A DNA stretch of 64,000 nucleotides from Amorphophallus konjac (lineage: Eukaryota; Streptophyta; Magnoliopsida; Alismatales; Araceae): the NCBI GenBank assembly GCA_022559845.1, contig CM040118.1, positions 161,964,331 to 162,028,330 on the forward strand. Reading direction: 5' to 3'. The notes under the pieces are model-generated. The model saw only the letters and a program-made list of their open reading frames with translations, did no database searches and was not told the DNA's origin. Each line of letters starts with the position of its first letter. Positions within the stretch are counted from its first letter, which is position 1. Below, piece after piece: positions 1-10,560 of this stretch. The position numbers were made by a program, and so were the translations under genes.

Positions 1-764
1 ATAGAAAGGGCGGTGATCCCCCCGGAGCGGTCTCATCTTCTGATTTTCGGCTGGGGTCTCTGACTTCTTGCTACATGCAAAGGAAGGATATGATGCTCCG
101 AGCTCTGAAAGCTGCTTTAATGGGCCCTCTCCTGCTTTGGGCATGGGCTCCTCGTAGAAGGTGCTCGGGATTGACTCCCGATCCTTTGTGATGCCGTATG
201 GTGCATCAAGAGGCCCCGAGCGCTGGGTGCGGCCTAGTTACTGAGGGATCGATGGCATTATGCCGTTGGAGGTCTCGAGCATGGCTCTAACGCGAGACGG
301 GCAAGAGGAAGCCCCTTGAATTTGGAACGGGAACGGCTAAGCAGATGAAGCCAACTGTCTGTCAGAGTCCTATCTTGAACGCGGTCTACTCAGGTGCCGC
401 GTTCTGAACATGGCAGCAATAGTGGCTGCTTTTAGAGATGATCGTGCCCTACTGGATGACCGCAACCTGGATGGTAGCTGTTAGTGACTCGAAAGTCCCA
501 ATGCGGCTTGCTACTGGAGTTACGGGTATCAAGCTGCTTGTAGAAGGCGTGTCAAGAGTTGTTTTCTGCCCTTTGTCATGCACTGCATGACGTGATGGGT
601 GGCTGTGAGTCTCGAGTTGGCCCAGTAACTAAGATGTCGGCATGATGATGCTGCTTGTTGTGAACGTGCCACATAGACATTAAAAAGAGAAAGGAAACAA
701 CAACAACATGGATGATAACTTAAAAGAAAACTAATAAGGATGATAATAATAAAAGATGGGGAGG
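1..764. other. Unassigned flank left of element E_B
   Basis: No gene or structural RNA is recognised. The sequence is moderately GC-rich in the first 650 bases and becomes A-rich near 690-760. No frame is long or carries a recognisable motif. It lies outside the proposed end of LTR B and is probably older transposon sequence, but I see no LTR end or terminal repeat that would name it. Confidence 0.3.
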
Positions 765-1349
765 GAGAATGTGATGCTACTATGGAGAGTGATCGCCAGA
801 GGGGTTACCTCAAAAAAAGAAAAGGATGATCGTAAATACCTTGTAAAGCGGGGTGTGGTGTGAGTTCAACTTCCTACTTTAACCGGCCGGCCGATGAAGG
901 GGGTCTTTATTTTTGATTACCCTTGAAAAATAAGCAAAGACAAAGGGATTAGAGACCAGCGCATAGAATCAATGCTCAATAGAAATGAATCTACGCAAAT
1001 TAGGTATGAACACACCGTGTGTGTTTTGGTTTAAACCCCTTAAGGATTAAAGGGTGGGAGTAATATGAATGCTAATGCAAATAATAATAAAAATCTAGCA
1101 AGGATGCTAGATAGGATGTGTGACGCAGTCTGAAATGGACTAAGAAAATAAAGCAAATAGGAGAAGAGGGAGTTTGAGAGAGTGGAGGTGATCCTCCAAC
1201 ACTGCCGCAGTAGAGAAGCTTGGTGTAAACAGAAAGACTCCTTCCCTTTCTATCGCAGTAGCAGCGATCAACTGGAGAGAAAAAGAGAGCAAAACGTGGT
1301 CTCTCTCTCTGCTCAAAAGCAAACAGAACGCCCCAAAAGCACTCTCTGC

Positions 1350-2146
1350 CAATGTTTTAAAACCCGACCCAGAGTTTGACCCGGTTAAGTTTGTGGGTCA
1401 CGGGTCAATGGTTTAACCGTTCGGGTTGACCCGTGACCCGTAAGACTAGAACCATTTATAATAATATTATAAATTGTCATAAAATTTTAAGATACCTTGA
1501 GTTAGAAATATGAAACAAACACTTAAACATATATTGTGAAAATTAAAATAAGTGCATTAAACAACAACTGAAATAGTCTAAAAAAGAATAAAATTTATAT
1601 TAAATAAACATTACATATGACCATTTATCAACTACAATTAACATCTCATGAGACACAAGTTTCATGGTGTGTGAAGTCAAATTTCTTGTTCATCTAATTT
1701 ATCATCTTCTTTCTTGTCTTCATCTCCCTCTTAGGATAAGATGCAAAATTCATAAATAAGTGGATAAGCAAATAGCATTAAACAATATCTTGGGTAAATA
1801 ATTCAAATATAAACAAATACTTGGCATTTCTGTTTGCAATGAGCTGACTGCAATTTTCCTTTCAAATTGTTCATAGCATTTGTGAAAAACTTCATCTCCT
1901 ATATTTTTTCATGCTAAATTAAAAAGTAAAAATTAAACAAATAAAAAATATGCCTAGGAGTCAGACCCGGTTGGGTCACTCCGATTTTAGCGGGTCGACC
2001 GGGTTGCACTGGGTTGCACCGGGTTGGCTGGGTTTAACCAGATTTTGGGTCTAAAACGGTCTAGGCACTATTCTAACCCGGTTTTGAGACTGGGTTGCGG
2101 GTTAGCCGGTCGGACCGGTCGGTCCGGGCGGGGTTTTTAAACAGTG
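1350..2146. mobile_element. Non-autonomous hAT-like DNA transposon
   Basis: The two ends form an imperfect terminal inverted repeat: CAATGTTTTAAAACCCGACC on the left and CACTGTTTAAAAACCCCGCC on the right, read inward. They are flanked by the near-identical 8-mers CTCTCTGC (1342-1349) and CTCTCTGT (2147-2154). An 8-bp target duplication and CA(G/A)TG-type ends are characteristic of the hAT superfamily. The ends are rich in GGGT/ACCC and CCGGT words, and the roughly 500-bp centre is AT-rich. There is no transposase frame, so it depended on an autonomous partner. Confidence 0.75.
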
Positions 2147-2270
2147 CTCTCTGTAGCACTAATATATCAAAATCTTTGCCTTTGGCCTTTCGTAAACTCA
2201 AATCGTAAAGCTCTCTATTTTGCTTGTTCTTCTGTTGTCGTTAAAGAACCCACCGTGGGATTCGAAGGGG

Positions 2271-2280
2271 GTTTATATAG
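2271..2280 (-). promoter_or_regulatory. TATA box of LTR B
   Basis: On the minus strand the sequence reads CTATATAAAC followed by a C-run, as in the other Tat-type LTRs of the window. It would place the U3/R boundary of LTR B about 30 bases further left. Confidence 0.5.
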
Positions 2281-2524
2281 AGGAGAAAATCCTTGTTCCT
2301 AATGGGTTTCAAACAGGGAAAACTCCTTGGACGTGGATCTTCCCTTCCACAGAAGAACACAGGTCCAATTTCGACAAGGAACGCCATGCAGAGGAGGTTG
2401 CAAACGAACAAGAAACGGAAAGGAATTGGCAGCCAGTGCAGCTGTTGTCAATTCAATAGGCGTCCAAGAACCTGATGCTCATTCCTAAGCAAAATATGGA
2501 AATAACAGACTTTCCATAATTAAA

Positions 2525-2770
2525 AATAGGAAATGGCGTCCATTCGAGGAGGCGTTCATTAATGAGCAGCTGCTCAAAAAGGCGTCAATTTCGCGGAATT
2601 AAGATCCAATGAAAAATAAAAAAACCATGAAATAGCGCCCGTTCGAACAGTCGCCCATTCTCCTGAGTCGACACACCGGAGGCCTAGGTAGACCTGCAGT
2701 GGAAGAAATGGCGACGCTCCAAAAGGGCGCCCATTAAGAATTGGCATCCAAATGACGGTCGCTAATTCCT
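2525..2770. repeat. GGCGTC/GGCGCCC module array in U3 of LTR B
   Basis: Several short units of the form AAATGGCG(T/A)C...GGCG(T/C)CCATT recur at about 50-base spacing, upstream of the TATA box on the minus strand. They resemble the GACGCC and GTCGT hairpins of the TR-GAG LTR but with a different arm. Confidence 0.5.
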
Positions 2771-2885
2771 AAAAATTCAAAAAAAATAAAAAACTCTCGT
2801 ATTGAGCCAGTAATGAAGTCCACTTTGGGGCATTACATTGTGACATGAAATTTACTCAACATAGTATCAATTTTGGCGTGTCTAC

Positions 2886-3920
2886 AGCTACCCCACCTTG
2901 GCGTCTGCTTTACAAGGGAGCGAGACGGAATAAAGTGTAGTGGAATCAAAATGGAATGAGAGTGTAACGAAGCGAAATGAAGTAAGAGCGGACTGAAAAG
3001 TAGATGCCAAGGTGTGATCTGACATGCCTTCGACACTACGTGTTTGGAAATCTTTCCATGGTTCTGAATGAAACAACATTGGATGATTACAAGAAAGTAG
3101 CAATTGTTTGGATGAAAACTAAGCTAAAAATGTGCGCGTGGGCACGAAAGGAAGGACACACCATTGGAGAGCGGCTACCAGCCAATGTGGATGTGCTGCA
3201 GCCAAGGTGGATTAGGGGAAATAAAGAGAAAGAGATAGGAATCCAATCAAAGGTGCTTTCAAGGAACCAGTCTGAGCGGCCTCAAGGAGAACGTAATACT
3301 TAATTTAGAATGGAATATTTCATGTCAACTCAATTAAGTGCTAGTGGCCCTCATTACTGATTTAATAAGATGATTTTTCATCGCTAAAGCTCAAAGTCCT
3401 ATATGATGCATGCTGGGCTAAAAGAAAAAATAAAATAAACTAAAATAGAAGATAATCAATGATAATATTGTTACGCTATCCAAACTAGGTCAAGAATTCA
3501 GTTTCCCAAGCTGACACTAAGCCAAAACCCCTTTATCCGCGCATCAACTAAAAAAGTGGAACCGTCGCCCCAAGTCTTGGATGACTCAACGGCCTATCAG
3601 TGCGACCAAGACTCCCTTGGAATTATCACTATTTTTGTTGAAGGGGAACTCAAATTTCAGGTTTATCAATATCACAAGGTTATTGATATGCTCTAGTAGA
3701 GTAAGTAACATATAGTATGAATTCACACAGGAGAAAATACAGGGTGGGAAATGTCACCACAGAAGAGTGCCTTGACAATCTGCATGAAACTTTATCTACC
3801 CTGCACTCAAAAATCATTAGTCCGAAAATATGAATGAAATTCATCAAATTTAGCCAAGATATGCAGGATGCAGGTGTTGATATTTTTCTCTAAGTGTGTG
3901 TGTGGGTGTGAATGAATGTG
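2886..3920 (-). other. 3' non-coding interior of element E_B
   Basis: This stretch adjoins the presumed polypurine tract of LTR B. By eye it resembles 5356-6300, the equivalent part of E_A: both have GGGAGCGAG, a run of AAGCG words, then GATGCATG(C/T)TGG and a block with GAACC(G/A)TC(G/A)CCCC. It is non-coding; a 99-residue frame at 3004-3303 has no recognisable motif. It ends where E_A begins. Confidence 0.5.
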
Positions 3921-3925
3921 ACTAG

Positions 3926-5355
3926 TGTGACATCCAACAGAACATGGAACAAGGCAAGCAATGCAACGATACCATCACCTCAAAATCAGCACAACCAGAT
4001 CGTGATCGCCACCAAAGTAAATAGTGTAAGAGGAACGCACTACATACCTTGGAAAGAAGGAATGTAGAAAGACACTCGCCAACCGGGATAGCTCTGGTGC
4101 AGGAAGAAGACGGTACTCTCCGGGCCGCAAGGCTGGGGAAAATGATCTTAAGACGGCTACTGAATTAGGACGACGGTCGGACGATAGGCCGCTACCAACA
4201 CTGGGACAGAACACGAGAGGAAGACACGGGCGTAGGAATCAGACGGTCTTCAATCAGCCACAAACAGAAGAAAGACGGCCTGAGGAAGGCCGCTTCCTCT
4301 GGTAAACAGTCGGAGGTAGACCACAAAGAGCTTCTAGAACCCGAACTTGGGAACTCAATCCTCCACCCCTTCCGGCCGGCCAGGAGGGATGGGCCTCATG
4401 TGAAGACGACTGCTGACTTGCAAGACAACACAAACAACAAGAGAAGATGACCCAAATTAGTTCAAGGACGTGCAATATCTATAGATAAGAATAATGAGTA
4501 AAACACATGATTAGAAGGGTGGATACGTGGGGGATTGTGGTTTTTAACCCTTGGGGGCGAGGAAAACAATAGGAGGATGTATGAATGCAAGAATGACAGT
4601 GAAAAACATGGAGAAAAATAAAGAAAAATGAAGATGGGATGGCCAAAAGATGACTAAAGACAACTAAGCAATGACACAAACGAGAGCAACGTAATCGACT
4701 ACTCCCTAGACCGAAGGCTTAAGGGACGTGGAAAGCCTTTCTCCCTGGCTGAATCTCGCTCTAGAATGCGGAAGCACCTCGACGCAAGCTCCGGAATCTC
4801 CCCCTCCGCGACCATGAGCCAAGGGTTCTATTTATAAACCCTTGAAACCCTAGCTCGAGTTGGAGGCTTTTTGGAGGGAATTAGGCTTTGATTATTTAGA
4901 AAAATATGAAGATAATATTTTCAGCCGCCAGCAAGATCAAACGGCTCCTCATTTGGCTCCAAATCTGCGGAGAAATCCACGGATGAAGGAACCGGTTTGA
5001 CCACGGATAAAGAGAGAAATGCCCGTCGACGCAGGAATCCCGACCGATAAAAACGGTCTCTCGATAGACCGCTAGAGACATTGAGCGGTCTATCGTGCGA
5101 CCACTATTCACCTGGCCGTTGAATAATAATAAAAAGTGAGATAAATATGCTTATTTATCCCAAATGACCATGTCAAGCCAAGGCTTATTAAGTTGAAATC
5201 TGAGAAAATGCGTGAGCAAGCCCAGCCAGGGAGAAAATACCCGTAAAATAGGCCCAAAAACCATCAAAAATGGCCCAATGAATAATTGACAACTTGGGAC
5301 ACTAAAATACGGGTAAGAAAATGACTCAACTCAAAGGTAAAGAACGGGTGTCAAC
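3926..5355 (-). mobile_element. LTR A: 3' LTR of Tat/Ogre-like element E_A
   Basis: On the minus strand the LTR starts TGTTGACACCCG at 5355 and probably ends ...GGATGTCACA at 3926 (about 1,430 bp). A second copy of the family lies in plus orientation at 39794-41211, and the two align over their length with equal spacing to the block TTTGGTGGCGATCAC. A purine tract (TTAAGGAGGGGCATC, minus) adjoins 5355, so this is a 3' LTR whose interior lies to the right. The left end is set by the TG...CA rule and by length agreement, so it may be off by some bases. ACTAG (3921-3925) would be the target duplication. Confidence 0.7.
4824..4840 (-). promoter_or_regulatory. TATA box of LTR A (3' copy)
   Basis: The minus strand reads GGTTTATAAATAGAACCC. 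The plus-strand copy of the family has TCTATAAATAGAGCCC at the equivalent place (40436-40450), so the core promoter is conserved between the two copies. Confidence 0.6.
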
Positions 5356-5370
5356 AGATGCCCCTCCTTA
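5356..5370 (-). other. Polypurine tract of element E_A
   Basis: TTAAGGAGGGGCATC on the minus strand lies directly before the LTR start TGTTGACACC. This is the expected plus-strand priming site of an LTR retrotransposon and fixes the element's orientation as minus. Confidence 0.6.
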
Positions 5371-6812
5371 ACGTCCTATTTGCAGGGGAGCGAGCGGAGG
5401 TGAAGCGAAGGCAAAATGGAAACATAGAGACGAAGCGGAAATGCAACGAAGCGGAATGAAAAATGGGAGTTAAGGTAAACGACACCCGTTTCTCACCAAC
5501 GAGCGATAGGAATCTTTCTGAAAACTCCGAACCAAACACATGGACCGATCAGACCAAACTGACGCTAGTCTGGAGGAGCTAAGTAAATGAATGGAAAGAG
5601 AAAACACAACCAACCTCATCAGGAGACACAATCCACAACCAATGAGGGGATCAGGATAAGCAGTAACGAAAAATAAAAGAAAGCAGACTAAACTCCAGAG
5701 ATGGACTCTCAGTCAACCAAACCAAGTGAACATACCAGAAAAGACCTTCCAATTCTGAGCGGAATACTCTTTCTTACCCAAAACCATGGACACATAATTA
5801 TCCATCACCAATGAGATATTTTAGATAGATTAGGGACATGAATGCTTAAAAATGCGCATGATGCATGTTGGACAAAAATAAAAGAAATCATTAAAATAAA
5901 TGCGAAGAAAGCCAAAAAATAGAAAATACTCGAGAATAGTATTGCTAAATCGGATTAATCAGGGTCAGGATACTATCCACAACCACAGCATGCAGGATAG
6001 AACCATCATCCCCTAATTTCTCCAACCTAACGGTCTATCCAATGATTAAACACGTGCACCTAGATCATTATCATTTTTGGTAAAGGAGAACGTCAGATCC
6101 CAGAACACATGAATGACCAGCCGGTTCTCGAGATTATATAGCATAATACCTTATAGTAATGCATTAAGGGATAGGGATGCGAAATACTTACCTGACTTAC
6201 CTGACCAGGCGAAGTATGTAGTAAAGCTGCAAGAGGTCGTGAAAAGATTTTGCAACATTCATATCATGGGATAAGCCAATCAAGCCAAAAAGTAATCAAT
6301 TAAGCACATGATGCAACAAGAATTGGATTATGAAACAAAAAATCGTCCATTATTCAAAACAAAGGTCACATAAAAACGGTCCCATCAAGACTGCCAGATA
6401 AATAAAATGGTCCAAATCTGACCGCAAAGATCAACGGAATTTGAATTTTAAGCGTTAGCACCTAAACGGCCGGAGGGAGGACCGTCTAATAACATAACGG
6501 TCAGAAACCGACCATCTCATGGAAGGTGGTTCGACATATTATTAAGGCCATGATTAGAAACGGTCTCCGTATAACCGCCTACAAATCCTAACGGTCAGTC
6601 GTACGACCGCCACTAAGACGTCGGTTTCAAAAAAAATGAAACCGCCCTCCCCTTCGTCTTTCCCATTCACAACGGAAGCCCACCGAGAACCCTCCTCCCC
6701 AATCTCACTTCCCCTCCAAGCCCCCCTCCTCCTAGCTTCTACCCTTCTAGCCCTCATAAGGGGCATCTGGATGAGACTCAAGAAGCAGGCGTTGAGGCGG
6801 TTTGCATGCTGA
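5371..6812. other. 3' non-coding interior of E_A with GGTC..GACC hairpin modules
   Basis: No coding frame is supported. From about 6360 to 6620 the region holds at least six units of the form AACGGTC(N6-12)GACCG, each an inverted repeat, spaced 30-60 bases apart. The same module recurs in the LTR and around both antisense genes of this element. Confidence 0.5.
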
Positions 6813-9800
6813 ATGGCTCGAGAAGAGGGCTGCGCTCCACTGCCGGTGAACCCACTGGAAGATGGAGAGGCACTGCCACCGACCGTGGCCAAGGGAGAGA
6901 TGCTTCCCACGGTCACCGGAGCGCCAGAGGAAGCAGAAACAACGCAAGAAGGTGGAGGAACCGCAATGGAGGCCAAGGAACCGGCCAGAAAAGTGCCACC
7001 GTCTGAGGTAGGCCGCGGACCAAACCCCCTCCCCCCCAATTTTAAATTTTGATGGATGCTTGAGGGTTAGACAGGGAGAAAGGGGTGACACCAACCCCTA
7101 GAACAAAATGTGAGGGCCCCTAGGGCCATTTCCAGAGATGGGGAAGGGTGGAGCGCCGCCCATAGTGGCAAGGAAAAGAAGGTCCTACCAGGGACCGCTT
7201 AAGAGGATGAAATGGTCTACTCATGACCGTCAGAACGAAAATGGTCCTAATGAGGCCGTTAAGTGTGCTGAAGCAGTCTAAGAGTGACCGCTATAGAAAT
7301 TAACCCACGGGGCATTGGGGGTGAGAGAAACGGTCTGAAGCAGACCGCCAGGCTGAAATAAACGGTCTCCAAAAGACCGCTAGGTAGACAAAAATGGTCA
7401 GGGGGCGACCGCATAAGTCTAAATCAGTGAAGAGAATTATTGAGGGAGAAAACGGTCTAGAAGTGATCATTGGGATTACAAAGCGGTCCACAGATGACCA
7501 TTAGACAGACAAAAGTGGCCCTCACGTGGCCGCCATCTCAGCAGACTGCATTCTTTTTTTTTAATGTAATGCAATGCATGACTATATGAAATGAATGACT
7601 GATATGAAATGTTTAATGTATGCAACGAAAGCGCCAGACGAGGATCTCATGGCCCCAGGTTCGGGCGGTGTACTTGGCACTGCCAGACTTTCAGAGGGAT
7701 AGGTTGATCGCCATGGGATTCGCAGAGTTCCTCAGTATGGAGGTGATGAGGCTGGACACCGCTCTCCTCTACGGGCTGCACGACCGGTGGGACTCAGTCA
7801 GCCGGGCATTCCTGTTCCCGTGGGGGCACATGATCCCCACACTGGAGGACGTGGCAAGGATCACCGGGCTACGAGTGCACGGTGCGTCAATCAGTGGGAG
7901 GATCTTCACAGATTACCCGAAGCTGGCCCAGAGACTACTAGGACTGGAGCTGTTGAGGCCAGAGCGACACTCTACGATTTTACTGAGAGCGGGCTTGCAG
8001 GAGAACCTAGGCTTACAGGGAGTAGCGATCGCTATTGGAGAGCTGCCATAGCAACACATGGTGCAGTTGATAGATAGATTGCGACAGCGGGTAGCAGCGG
8101 GACCGGGGCCCGAGGCGGACGTGATCCTACGGTGGTTCCTGATGCTTTTCTTTGGGAAGCTGCTGTTCGCGACTAGAGCCGACGGGGTGAGCTGTCGGCT
8201 ACTGCCCCTACTCGAGGAGGTTGACAGAGTTGGTGAGTATGCATGGGGCGCGACCATGCTGTCCTTCCTCTTCGACACGCTCAGCTCCACCAGCCGAAAG
8301 ACGATGCTTGGCGGATTCTCCCCACTGCTCCAGGTAAAATTCAACTCTTAAAATGCTTGTGCAATTGCTATATGATTTTACAGAATGCTATATGTTGACA
8401 CTTAATGCAATAAAATACAGGTGTGGGCTTACATGTACCTCCCCAGACTGGGGAGAGGGCATGAGGTGCATCCCGACCGGGTGCCCATCGGGAGGCGGTG
8501 GACGGCAGTCCGAGAGGTGGGATCCCTGCGACGCCAGGTGCGAGCCATCCAGGATGACATCGACACCCTACCCTATGCCTCAGTAAGACTTAAAATGAAC
8601 TTATGTAAATGCAACTATATGCTTGGATACTAATGCAATTGGTCGCCATTTTACAGGTCCGGTGGACACCGTACCAGGGCGAGGGACACGAGGGCCAGCC
8701 GTGGGTGGTGGCGGCCCTAGCCTACGCGGGACGCGACATCTGGCTCCACTGCATGAACGTGGTCAAGCCACTTCACTATCGGTTGATTATGAGGACCGTG
8801 GGCGTCCACCAGCCAGAGGTGGAGTTCCCGGTACGAGAGAGACCGGAGGAGCGTGTGGGACAACACGCACGTAGGCTCGCAGTGGAGATCGACTGGATCA
8901 CCCGGGCAGTGGACCAGATCCAGGACTGGACCAGTGTAGGGCGAGTGGTATGTGCCCGAGCCACTAGTGATGAGGCCTACCTGACGGCCTACTCCCGATG
9001 CTACGGAGACCATGTCTTCCGCGGCGCACGATGATCGGTACGACTCTTAAACTCATGCTCTTTAAAATGCTTATGACTATGATGCACTAATGCTTGACAT
9101 TGTATATGCAGCTCGATCCCTAGGGACGGATCGCGGAGCTTCAGGGGTTGCTCCACTCCACGGTCCAGCAGCGGGATGAGCTCCAACGCTCCTTGGACCT
9201 CCTGGTAAGCTTTATCTTAATCTTAGACCTAAAATTGCATTCCATGCTTATGAAATTGACGTGCCCCTATATGCAGCATGCCGAGGGGGCTCAGCGCCAG
9301 GGACTTGATGCACCATCCACTTCCTCCCAGCCACCAGCAGACCGGGCTGAGCGAGACGTAGACTATGCGCGGGCAGTGGCACGAGTTGAGGAGGCTGAGG
9401 CCACACTAGCCGAAAGGGTAAGCAAACAGTTGTACTTCCCCTTTGACCTTATGATTATGAATGCAAATGACTGACTATAATGAATGTATGTGTAGGTGAG
9501 AGAGCTGGTAGTAGCGCTGAGTGAGGCCACTCGGCAGAGAGAGGAGGCGGAGCGCTTCCGAGCAGAGGCAGAGCGCTCTCGTGCAGAGGCAGCAGAGGCA
9601 GAGTGCCTTCGTGCCAAGGCAGCGGATCCGAGGAGTGAGCTAGAGCGATCTCGGCTATAGGTAGCCAAGCGGAGAGGTGCAGTGGGGGCGTACCAACAGT
9701 CCCTCCAAGCGATGAGCCAGAGATCGGAGCGTAGCAGGACTCCGAGCGGCGCGCACAGCAGCGCCTATAGAGACTACTTCACTGGTTCCTTCGGCCATTG

Positions 9801-9924
9801 GAGGAATGAGAACAAGGAGCGACGCCGACGACATCGGGAGGAGGGGAGCACGGCCATGGGCCCGCCGAGGAAGAGGCATGAGGGCACTGGCGATAGCGGG
9901 GGTCCAGGAGAGGGACCGGCTTGA
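6813..9924 (+). pseudogene. Multi-exon plant mobile domain (PMD) gene, antisense accessory gene of E_A
   Basis: The proposed exons are 6813-7007, 7659-8333, 8421-8582, 8657-9037, 9112-9204, 9277-9417 and 9496-9924. All six introns have GT...AG ends, all are phase 0, and five are only 72-87 bases long. Exon 1 is a Pro/Ala/Glu-rich leader and the least certain. Exons 2-4 carry the plant mobile domain: a WD-S-RAFLFPWGHMIPTLEDVARITGLRVHG core, then a PRLGR...P-RRW block. Exons 5-7 are Arg/Glu/Ala-rich coiled coil ending in basic RRRRH and PPRKRHE patches that could act in nuclear import. In-frame stops lie at 8049, 9032, 9121 and 9658, so this copy is dead. PMD proteins derive from transposon-encoded proteins of unknown biochemical role. 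Extra PMD frames, sometimes antisense, are known in Tat-lineage retrotransposons, which fits its place between pol and the 3' LTR of E_A. A decayed, independently inserted PMD transposon is the alternative. Confidence 0.7.
7180..7525. repeat. GGTC..GACC hairpin array inside PMD intron 1
   Basis: About eight units occur in 345 bases. Each has the form AA(A)(C/T)GGTC, 6-10 variable bases, then GACCG(C/T), with spacing near 45-60 bases. Examples are AACGGTCTGAAGCAGACCGC and AACGGTCTCCAAAAGACCGC. Stems are conserved while loops and spacers differ, so this is not a simple tandem duplication. Confidence 0.75.
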
Positions 9925-10139
9925 TGTACTATGCAGGATGTATGCATATATGACTTAATGAAATGACATGCCCAATTTTTTTTACTTAAAATGATGAATG
10001 CATGTGGACCAACACAGACTAACTAACTTAACGACTCCTATGACTGACAACGTGAGAGTACAAAGGAGAGCGAGAGAGAATGAGAGAGACTTAAGCAGGG
10101 CGAGACTTGAGAAAGCAGCGACCCTAAGGATAGCAGAGA

Positions 10140-10405
10140 GAGGCGGTCGCCATATGGCCGCTAAGGTGGTTTGGCGGTTGCTCGATAGGCTGCTAAGGAC
10201 TGAATGAACCATGACCAAGTGAGTGAAATAGATAGTTCATTGAAGATTGCCAAGCTCTGAGAGACTATCTCACCACGACCGTTTATAAGGAAAGACGACC
10301 TATCCGAGACCGTTAACCATAGAAGGAGGTACGAATTCTGGAGGCGCAAAGAAACGGTCCTTGAGTGACTGCTAATTAACTTAGCAGTCGCTCGATAGAC
10401 CGCCA
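10140..10405. repeat. GGTC..GACC modules between the PMD and DUF7745 genes
   Basis: Units such as GGCGGTCGCCATATGGCCGC, AGACGACC...GACCGTT and GCAGTCGCTCGATAGACCGC lie in the 700-base gap between the two antisense genes. The rest of the gap (9925-10540) is non-coding; I see no frame or RNA gene in it. Confidence 0.6.
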
Positions 10406-10547
10406 AGGAGTAGCACTGTTGATTGCGATCAGGACTCTCTCAAAGAGTCCCAATCCATGGATAAACTCCAATTCGCCCTAAGGCCTATCCCAACCTCAAT
10501 TGAGCCTATCCTATCTCAATCTTAGGGGGAAAGGTCTAGGAATCAAG

Positions 10548-10560
10548 GCTCTATAAGAAG
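10548..10560 (+). promoter_or_regulatory. TATA-like box upstream of the DUF7745 gene
   Basis: GCTCTATAAGAAG lies about 80 bases before the ATG at 10640 on the same strand. It is a plausible core promoter that would let the accessory gene be transcribed separately from, and opposite to, the retroelement. There is no independent support. Confidence 0.35.

Larger units (their letters stand above)
770..2885 (-). mobile_element. LTR B: 3' LTR of Tat-like gypsy element E_B
   Basis: Read on the minus strand the LTR starts TGTAGACACGCC at 2885 and ends ...GCATCACA at 770, so it has TG...CA ends. A purine-rich stretch (AAGGTGGGGTAGC, minus, just right of 2885) looks like the polypurine tract, making this the 3' LTR. 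The sequence right of 2885 resembles the sequence right of the E_A LTR at 5355, which supports two related Tat-like elements. A TATA-like box sits at 2271-2280. A hAT-like element is inserted at 1350-2146. The left end is inferred by analogy with the other LTRs; GAGAA at 765-769 would be one copy of the target duplication, with the partner outside the window. Confidence 0.55.

Noticed and set aside
1140..1379. Small overlapping frames near the left end of the hAT-like element
   Set aside because: They are short, present on both strands, interrupted by the transposon and lack motifs.
3004..3303. 99-residue plus-strand frame in the E_B interior
   Set aside because: There is no recognisable motif and the equivalent region in E_A has no such frame, so it is probably chance.
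4001..4016. TTTGGTGGCGATCAC next to LTR A as a primer binding site
   Set aside because: The block resembles the TTTGGCGAC words near Tat primer sites and recurs at 41131 and, partly, at 803-812. But homology between LTR A copies continues past it to the TG...CA end, so it is probably inside the LTR. I could not assign a tRNA.
6554..7094. Minus-strand frames of 161 and 115 residues over PMD exon 1
   Set aside because: They overlap the GC-rich leader exon in opposite orientation, have no motif, and the plus strand has a phase-consistent splice donor.
7180..7525. CRISPR-like regular array
   Set aside because: The units are short inverted repeats with irregular spacing and diverged sequence, in a plant genome with no cas genes; spacers are not of constant length.
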